In this document: piece by piece, positions 56,639-64,000 of the stretch
How the letters are laid out: each line of letters starts with the position of its first letter
Position numbering within the stretch: position 1 is the stretch's first letter
Translations under genes and position numbers: made by a program
The notes under the pieces: model-generated
What the model was told of the DNA's origin: nothing
The model's database searches: none
The model's input: only the letters and a program-made list of their open reading frames with translations
NCBI RefSeq assembly: GCF_040183065.1
Contig: NC_091117.1
Coordinates: 103,822,501 to 103,886,500 of the forward strand
Direction: 5' to 3'
From: Periplaneta americana
Lineage: Eukaryota > Arthropoda > Insecta > Blattodea > Blattidae
DNA length: 64,000 nt

Positions 56639-57294
56639 AGTACGCTTTGTTCTCAGATCTCCATTTTGTCATTTTTATCATTCTTCTTTCCACATACTAT
56701 CCGTAGTCACATCAATATTATGAAAATGTATATCATTACATGGAAAGAAAGATTTACGGGATTTTTAAATGTGAACTTGTTTTGAAGTAAAGTGTTTTTG
56801 AGCCCACCCAATGTTTTTCAAAAGTTGGCGCCACTGCTGTACTACATCAACATGTAACTAACGTTTTAATGTTTCACAACTTCAGTGATTGAAAACTGAA
56901 AACAAAACGAAACTCAGAGACTAAGAATGTAGGTTGAAAATTAAAACATTGGTCTACAGTTCCAATTTCTTAACTTCAAGTTAACTTGAATCACATGAAA
57001 TTTTATATTTGTGATTATGATGGTAATTTAAAATATACATTACATTTGTAAACACTTTCAACTGTAAATTTTAATATAAATGGAAATTTCACTGACTTGC
57101 TTAATCAACTTATGTCTAATTTATGGTTCCACTACATTTGTAGACTTATTTATTTCTAAAATTACGTCTTTTTGAACTTCTTTAATCGTTAAAATTTCAT
57201 TATTGCAATACGTTAAAAATGCAATATTGAAGTTTGGGAAACCAATATTTTTTCCAATTGCAATACTGAAGTAATGTCTTGGTAATCATACATA
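56639..57294. other. Unassigned interval
   Basis: AT-rich sequence between the hAT element and the second pogo element. Nothing recognised. Confidence 0.5.
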
Positions 57295-58686
57295 GGGTAA
57301 GGTTGCCTATGTCGCACCACTTCAGCATTTATAATTTTTATTGAACAATACAGTTTTTATTTTCTCCATTCCTTTACAGAGATAGATTCCCAGAACATTT
57401 ATCTTTGATGTAAAAAAGAATCCTTGAATTTGATTTAATATTTTTTAATTAAAATGACATTTTCGAAACACATGTCAATGGTGCCATTTAGGCAACTTGT
57501 TTCCTAAATAGCACCTGCGGTTTCTTAAAGTGCACCTCTTTATCTGCAGGAAACAGGATGAAGGAAAGCTTTTAATATTGAACATATTGAAGAGTATTTG
57601 AATGAGTAATGTAATAAATGCAAATTACAAGTTTATTGAAATTAATGAAAGAGAGTAACGCATCTTCAAATGAAATTGAAAAAATAGAGCGTAAATTACT
57701 TAACATTTAAACTTTCTGAATGCGTTTTTTATTGTTATACATTTGCCATGTGCTTCACCAGGCAGTTCAGACTGTAAATTGCGTCACCTTTTCTCCACGA
57801 TTATCTCGAAGCTACCTAAGAACTGCTTCATGATATAGCTGTCTGAAATGATTTGAAGATTGAAACATCTAAAGGCTGGGCTTCTTGAGTATTATGACGA
57901 GGAAGCTGAAACAGGAGCATACCATTTTCCCGAGATAATCTAGCTTCTAAATTTTTGGAATGGGTCGCATAGGCACTTTTTTCTATGGCAGGTTTGAGTG
58001 GCAAATAAAATGTTTGAGCTATTCGACAAATAGTTCACTGTTGATGTAACCTGACTCAGAGCAAACAAATAACGATCCTGGAGGAGCACCAGCTGAGAAT
58101 GAAGGATGCACTGTTTGACGTTTAAAAATTATCACAGGTGGCACAAAATACCTGGTGCGCTTGTACAACACACACGCCCTTTTCACTACTTGATATTGCA
58201 CCCACCTGATGCATTCCTAGTTCATTAAAAATTTTTGGGGCCTTCTTTTGTACGGTTAGAATTGCTACAGTTGCTCATATCCCACCGGTGCGAATTAGGC
58301 ACCTACAAAGTGGTGCGAATTGAGAAACTGCGCCATAAGTTATTATTTTCTTCATTCTAGCCTATAATCACCACATGTTCGAAAATCCTACAAAGTTAAA
58401 TGTTCTTTAATACCTGTTTAAACGAATAACGCCTTAAGATTATGGATTCCTTTGCATACAAATCCGTTATTTAGTTACAAAATGTTAGTTAAATATACAT
58501 CCACCTGAGCGATTATATTAGATACACTATCACCAAGCTGCTGACACAAAGAAGTGGTAGAAATCAAGTGACATGGTGGAAGTTCATATGGTAGATTGTA
58601 ACAATAATGCCACACTACTATAGTAATTTGTTTTAAACTAGCAGTGGTGCGATTTAGGAAGCGGTGCGATTTATGCTGCTCTAACC
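57295..58686 (-). mobile_element. pogo/Tigger element, 1392 bp, second lineage
   Basis: Left end GGGTAAGGTTGCCTATGTCG; right end read inward GGTTAGAGCAGCATAAATCG; TA on both sides (57293-57294 and 58687-58688). Repeated GTGCGATTTAGGAAGC-type units occur at the right end (58645-58672), and related GTGCGAATT units at 58289-58325. It has the same architecture as the element at 27231-29123 but with a different repeated box. The transposase is partial. Confidence 0.75.
57750..58201 (-). pseudogene. pogo/Tigger DDE-domain relic
   Basis: 58019-58201 gives TRYFVPPVIIFKRQTVHPSF, then GAPPGSLFVCSESGYINSEL, the typical centre of pogo DDE domains (YVPPMIIF, GAPPGS). In another frame near 57850-57960 come LSRENGMLLFQLPRHNTQEA and QPLDVSIFKSFQTAI, matching the LPPHTTHRLQPLDV region. 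The stretch with the second catalytic Asp (DGHxSH) is lost. N-terminal DNA-binding domains were not seen. Confidence 0.8.
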
Positions 58687-58688
58687 TA

Positions 58689-58966
58689 CATACATACATA
58701 CAGTTCCCAAAAAAAGAATGAGACGACTCTTGATCGTCAAAAGTTTAAGTTCTACAGCGCTGTTCACGCGATATCGACGTGGCCAGGAAGACATCTGTCG
58801 CACATACGTAGGCTTATTTTCATCCTACTCTAAAGTATACATCCGTGCAAAATGTTATCATTTGTCTGTCTATTTCTGATGTAGGTCTCTTTTTAAGTCC
58901 TTGATCGTTCATCTTTTATGAAAGTTTGAAATATACCGTGTAACACGAAAGTCACTCGCCGAAGTG
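58689..58966. other. Unassigned interval
   Basis: Short CATA repeats at 58689-58700, otherwise nothing recognised. Confidence 0.5.
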
Positions 58967-60950
58967 GAAGAACAATATTAATTTTGAAATGACAAATGTA
59001 GACCCACGGCAAAGACAGCAAGAAACATTGTATGAACAACGACAAAGACAACAAGGACCACGACAAGGACAAAGATCAGGACCACGATGACATACAAGAA
59101 ACACGACAAACACCACGAGAAGGATTATGATAAATACCACGACATGGACCACGATAAGGATTACAAGGACCAGAACCACGAAAAGGACTATTAGAAAAAA
59201 CAAAGACCATGATAAGGATAAAGATGAAGACCACGATAATATACTACGACAAGAAACACGACAAACACCACGACAACGATTACGATAAATATCACCACAA
59301 GGACCATGATAAGGATTAGACAAGGACCAGAACCACGAAAAGACTATTAGAAAGACAATAAGGACAACGATAAGAACCACAACAAAGATATCGACAACCT
59401 TCATAAAGACCACGAAAAGGACAAAGATATGAACGACAACGACCACAATAAGGATCACGATATGAACCACGGTAAGAAAAACAATAAGGATCACAATATG
59501 GACCACGACAAGAAGCACGATAAGGACTACGACAAAGACCACGGTAAGGATCACGACATGAAACACGACAAGCTTCAAAATAAGAATCACAATAAAGACC
59601 TCAATATGGACAACGATAAGAATCACATCAAGGATCACGATAAGGTTCATGACAAGGTCGACGATAAGGATCACAACAAGGACCAGGATAAGGATCACGG
59701 CGTGAACCGCGACAAGCACCATGATAAGGATCATGATAAGAATTCCAGCACAGGCCACGATGAGGATCACAGATATGGATCACGATTAACACCACAACAG
59801 AGTTCACAATAAGAATCTTGACATGGACGACGACAAACAAAACAAGAATAACGGTAGGAACCACGACATGGACTACGATAAGGATCATGACAAAAACAAG
59901 AAATGCCACTATAAAGACCATTACAAGGACAACAAGTGGAATGATAAAGAAAACATTACAATAGCAACAAGCATTATGATAAGGACAATGGAGAAAATTA
60001 CAACTGCTATAACGGTTGCGATAAAGACGATAACCACGATAAGGATCACAACATGGACCATGATAAGTACCACGACAACGATCACGAATAGGACTACGAC
60101 ATGGAAATGATAAGTACCACGATAAGAATCACGTCAAGGACCACGAAAGGACTATGATAAAAAACCAAGAAAGAACCATGAAAGGACCACGAAAGACTCA
60201 CGAAATGATCGCGATAAGGACTACTTCAAAGATAACAAGGACCACGACAAGGACAAAGCAAAGACAAGGACCACGATAAGGATGACGATATGGACCACGA
60301 AAAGCACTTTGATAGGGATCACTATAAGGACCACGACAATGATCACAAGGAGGACTATGATAGAGATCACAAGGACCACTATTGCGATAAGAACTATGAG
60401 AATGACAAGGACCACAACATTGACAAAAACAAGGACAACGATAAGGACCACGATGAGGATCATGACATCGACCACTACGAGCACTACGAAAATGTTCATG
60501 AAAGGGACCACGACATTGGGCCAAGATACGGAAAACAAGGAACGGAATTGTGATAAGTACTATGAGATTGACAAGGACCACTATAGGACCACGACAATAA
60601 CAGAGATAGGGACCACAATAAAGATACCAACATTGACCAGCCACCGCGTGGTTCAGTCGGTTAAGGCGCTTGCCTTGGGGTCTGAAGTTGTGCTCGGGCG
60701 CGGGTTCGATCCCCGCTTGGGCTGATTACCTGATTGGAATTTTCCGAGGCTTTCCCGAACCGTAAGGTGAATGCCAGGTAATCTACGGCGAATCCTCGGC
60801 CTCATCTCGCCAAATACCATCTCGCTATCACCAATCTCATCGACACTAAATAACCGCGTAGTTTATAAAGCGTCGTTAAATAACTAACTAAAAAAAAACA
60901 TGGATCACGACATGCTCCACGAGAATGACCATGATAAGGATCATGTCCCT
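58967..60950. repeat. Degenerate 9/18-bp minisatellite (CACGATAAGGAC-type)
   Basis: About 1.7 kb of tandem, diverged units such as GACCACGATAAGGATCAC, interrupted by a SINE at 60640-60898 after which units resume (60899-60950). Because the period is a multiple of three, long frames arise: the plus strand gives D-H-D-K-D-H repeats (59429-59812, 60290-60553), and the minus strand gives hydrophobic L-I-V-V repeats (58952-59770). I regard these as by-products of the repeat, not genes. Confidence 0.85.
60640..60898 (+). mobile_element. tRNA-derived SINE, family 1, inside the minisatellite
   Basis: Full-length copy: A-box GTGGTTCAGTCGGTTAAGG, B-box GGGTTCGATCCCCGC, body CTCATCTCGCCAAATACCAT, 3' end AAGCGTCGTTAAATAACTAA followed by an A run. 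The best-preserved family-1 copy in the window. Confidence 0.92.
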
Positions 60951-61333
60951 CGGCGACGATGAGGGCGTTAGTGTTACAATGAACAACCATGTACACACTT
61001 GCAACTAAAGTAGTTCGAAAAAACTGTTCACTACGAATTGAAAATGCACTGTGATTCCTGAGTTCGTTTCGTAGGGAGAGACCTGATCACGAACCGGATT
61101 GTACATTACCGCACAGGTAAACAAAACTCGACGCGTCATCTCACTCCATCTGTACTCCATTGCACTGTAGCTTCACATCATTCTTAAGTTGTCTCGAATC
61201 CTAAGCCTGTTAATCAGCGTGCTTTTTCATTAGGTAAAATGAAAGCATATTTTTCTCACATTGTTGAGGGAAACGTCTTTTTGCTGTAGTAGCTAGCCAT
61301 TACCTACATAAATCCGTCACAATGCGAAATAAC
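60951..61333. other. Unassigned interval
   Basis: Nothing recognised. The last eight bases (61326-61333) are the hAT target duplication. Confidence 0.5.
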
Positions 61334-62859
61334 CAGGGGCGGCTCGTCCATAAGAGCTGCGGAGCTCCAGCACTCCCTACTTTGACAGGAAAATAAAAAT
61401 ATTTATTTTAATTTGTAGAAGAGTTGTTACAGCTTTTATTGGTAAATTGCTTTATATTTCATCTGGCCTGGAATATGTACTATTATCTTATGCATAATCT
61501 TTTTGCGCGTCGACTCTACTGCAAGGTCAGGGGGTAGAGAGGTGAAGGGAAGCAGAGAGAAACTGCCACTGTTTAAAACCCATATTTCGCTGCAGTGACT
61601 TACAGAGCCAGGCGACAAGGGAAGATCTTTCCTCCCCTACCACACCGCTATTGTAATGCTACGTCAAATGGATTCTTTATTCCCTTGAAACTTAATGAAA
61701 AAATTTTTATTTTCTCTTCACATACTTATTGTTGTAGAATCTTATCGAGTTAATATAACGAAATTAATATTCTCTTTTTCCTTATTATTACGTATATATC
61801 CAGCCTCCAGCAGAACCTAATATTTGCTTTAACTCAAAATGATTGCACGGGTATAATCCTTTTAATATAGCACGTAAAATACGAAAGAGACTTCTTTTCC
61901 AGTTTTAGAATATTGTTGACCATCAGTATATATGAGTGTTGCTTTGGTGTGACGTTTTAGTACCGTAATTTAACCAGTGCAAATGTGCAAGCATGAGTGT
62001 GTGTGAATTACAGGATATTAATTTTATTTTTCTCAACTTTCCCTTGCGGAGAAAATTGATGTAATGAAGTGAAATTAAAGGGTCGTTCGTTACCCGACTT
62101 AAATCTTACTCAAGCTTCATCCAGCCGAAATAGTGCATATATTATGTAAGGAAGTATAACAATGAAATTTACGCTAAGCATTTGTGGTTGCCTCCTCTTC
62201 GGTGGTGATACTGCATAGACTAGGAGTGGTGTGACAGATTTAGGACATTTGCCCCTAAAAATAAAAAAGCACGAATCTTCGCAATCTCACCTGAAAAATG
62301 CTGTTTCATTGGCTATGTCAGGCAAAACTAATATTGCTGAGCAATTAAGTGAAACGAACAGAACAAACATTCTCAAACATAATCAAGAAGTGAGAAAAAA
62401 TCGTGAAATTATTTTTAAAAATATTAGTTGTAACAAATTTTGTGGCCAATATGAACTTCCCCTTAGGGAACATGATGAAAAAATAATTCGAAGAACTCTG
62501 GTGTATTTCGTGGGTTGATACAGTCCGTGATTAATCTAAACGAGCCTCTCAAAAATCATTTGGAACATGCCAATGTTTAAAGGCAATTCTAATACAATTC
62601 AGAATGAACTGGTAGATTGCAAGTTGAGTGTCTGTCGATCAGAAATTCAGACTGAAATCTATGGTATTAGTTTTTTTTTTAGCGATTAGCAAATGATGCC
62701 ACAGACGCCTCCCAACTAAGTCAGAAAGTTTTGGTTTTTCGATATGTAGTGCATTTATTTTTGTCCTATACTTATTAGTAATGGTATCAAGAAGTGAAAT
62801 TTGTATGTACCAAAATCTACTGCAGCTTTCCCAATCCACAAGTTCACGAGCCGCCACTG
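61334..62859 (+). mobile_element. hAT element, 1526 bp, perfect 8-bp target duplication
   Basis: The ends CAGGGGCGGCTCGT and (inward) CAGTGGCGGCTCGT are inverted repeats. GAAATAAC flanks both sides (61326-61333 and 62860-62867) without change. It carries an N-terminal transposase remnant at 62231-62665 but no catalytic or dimerisation region, so it is a non-autonomous deletion derivative. Confidence 0.92.
62231..62665 (+). pseudogene. hAT transposase N-terminal remnant (DUF4371/ZMYM-like)
   Basis: Reads LKIKKHESSQSHLKNAVSLA, then TNIAEQLSETNRTNILKHNQ and YELPLREHDEK. After a frameshift near 62515 comes GLIQSVINLNEPLKNHLEHA and NVFKGNSNTIQNELVDC. This parallels the hAT relic at 26937-29250 residue block by block but is a separate element. 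Coding stops just before the first catalytic Asp region. Confidence 0.8.
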
Positions 62860-62917
62860 GAAATAACTATGTGACAAGGTGGGTTTCTTGTGTACTTGCT
62901 GGACGGAGTATAAGCAT

Positions 62918-63297
62918 CTGCGGTGGCTGAGTGGTCAGACCTTCAGCCTGTCACGCACACGGTCCGGGTTCGTGTCCCGATGAGACTCGGGATTGTTCAT
63001 TGAAAAATCCACAGTGACACAAAGTCGCAGATGGGGTTTTTCTCGGGTTTCCCATATTAGGCACCTACATCATTCCATCACAATTTCTCCATTTCGTCAT
63101 CATTCCATAGCATTCCCCGGCTGGTGACGCAAGGACGAGGCTGGCCTAGGGACGAGTGTGTTTGCCTGCTCGAAACCAGCAAATCTTAAAGAGTGAGTTT
63201 GGGAATGAGCTTAGGTTGAGGGTTAGCGCAATAGATCGTGGAAGGTCACAGTGCTGGTCATAGTGCCCCCTCCCGAAAATTCCATTCCATTCCATGA
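62918..63297 (+). mobile_element. tRNA-derived SINE, family 5, with (TTCCA)n tail
   Basis: Head GTGGCTGAGTGGTCAGACC (A-box) and GGGTTCGTGTCCC (B-box), then a long body with TGGCCTAGGGACGAGTGTG, ending in ATTCCATTCCATTCCAT. Short similar flanks (AGCATCTG and AGCATCCT) hint at a target duplication. Confidence 0.75.
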
Positions 63298-63474
63298 GCA
63301 TCCTCGTCGGGGAAGTGGTGTGGGACTTCATCTTGCCACTCGTTGACATGGCTGGGCTAGTTCTTTAAAGTGTCATAAATTAACGATTTCTCTTCACTTT
63401 GGTTCCTTTACCTTTCTTTCCCTTCACTTAAAGAAAAGGCATGCTATGGTTTTTTTACCTATCAACACCCTTTA
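63298..63474. other. Unassigned interval
   Basis: Nothing recognised between the SINE and the inverted repeat. Confidence 0.5.
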
Positions 63475-64000
63475 ATTTCAAGCAGTTATTCTTTGAGGTA
63501 CTTCAAACAAAAAGGTTTAATACAATCCTGCTCGTTTTTGCTTCCTATTCGAGATAAAAATTGTTTTATGTGCAATATTTTATAGCGTGTTTCGGGAAAG
63601 CCATTGATTTAATTCCCAATATGTTCAGTCAGTTTAAGAGAGCAGGGTCCTATGATAATAATTAATGATTGAAAGAATTTTAGTTTTGTCTTTTAAATGT
63701 GCAGAAATTTGGTCCAAACAAATGTAACATTGTAACATTGTAAAATTCCTTTTCAGAACGAAAAGTTACGTTTATTCAAATCAAATTTCTGCACATCTAA
63801 AGGACAAAACTAAAATTATTTCAATCATTTAGTATCATAAACACTGCTCTCTCAAATTCACTAAGCATATTGGGAATTAAATCAATAGCTTTCCCAAAAC
63901 ACGCTATTAAATATTTCATATAAAACAATTTTTATCTCGGGCAGGAAGCAAAAACGAACAAAATTGTATGAAAATATCTCAAGGAATAACCCCCTGAAAT
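63475..64000. repeat. Large inverted repeat (foldback element), cut by the window edge
   Basis: The left arm from about 63475 (ATTTCAAGCAGTTATTCTTT) to about 63712 pairs with the right arm from about 63775 to at least 64000 (ending AAGGAATAACCCCCTGAAAT). Arms are about 230 bases and very similar by eye, with shared blocks such as GATTTAATTCCCAATATG. The loop is about 65 bases. No coding. The outer ends, and so the superfamily, cannot be determined. Confidence 0.85.

Noticed and set aside
58952-59770. 272-residue hydrophobic frame on the minus strand
   Set aside because: It is the complement of the CACGATAAGGAC-type minisatellite; the Leu/Ile/Val pattern follows the repeat unit and there is no start context or domain.
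60198-60725. Cys/His/Pro-rich and Thr/Met-rich frames around the minisatellite
   Set aside because: Other reading frames of the same tandem repeat, not genes.
60640-60725. Functional tRNA gene
   Set aside because: Same reason: it is the head of a family-1 SINE with the common 3' end.

Overview
This window comes from a large, AT-rich, repeat-dense animal genome, most likely an insect. The evidence is tRNA-derived SINEs with a CGTTAAATAA-type 3' end, Tx1, RTE, RNase H-bearing and CR1/L2-like LINEs, hAT, Harbinger, P, pogo and mariner elements, Helitrons, and many (ATT)n, (AAAT)n and (TA)n tracts. The overall look suggests a cockroach or termite relative, but that is an inference. There are no operons, rRNA genes or CRISPR arrays.

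One host gene can be supported. It lies on the minus strand and is a bHLH transcription factor of the TCF15 (paraxis)/scleraxis family. Three exons are visible: a bHLH exon at 52418-52548, a middle exon at 22334-22458 with the family's CTFCL motif, and a terminal exon at 11709-11858 followed by an AATAAA signal at 11663-11668. Splice signals and codon phases fit across about 30.0 kb and 10.5 kb introns. The exon carrying the N-terminus and DNA-binding basic region was not found and probably lies beyond 64000. Positions 1 to about 11600 are then 3' intergenic, and 11859-52417 and 52549-64000 are largely introns.

Almost everything else is layered transposable elements. Positions 1-11100 hold hAT relics, an RTE-like LINE end and a three-level nest: a Tc1/IS630-like element with perfect 28-bp ends contains a hAT relic, which contains a mariner with an intact 351-codon transposase. 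Positions 12426-18662 hold two Harbinger elements, one with a HARBI1-like transposase and a divergent MADF-BESS gene split by a second Harbinger-type insertion. Positions 23471-25767 hold a P-element/THAP9-like pseudogene. Positions 26937-30670 hold a hAT relic split by a pogo element at an exactly reconstructable TA site.

Positions 30875-34778 hold two tandem Helitrons, the second with a 5'-truncated LINE inside. Positions 35130-40549 hold a hAT relic with a SINE, a Tc1 relic, a 176-bp MITE and another SINE. Positions 41200-47640 hold a nearly full-length Tx1-like LINE split by a hAT element that itself carries a SINE containing a LINE tail. From 48 kb to the end lie hairpin MITEs, foldback repeats, a second pogo relic, a 2-kb His/Asp/Lys-coding minisatellite, a hAT element with a perfect 8-bp target duplication, further SINEs and a large inverted repeat cut by the window edge. 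Only the mariner ORF looks intact.
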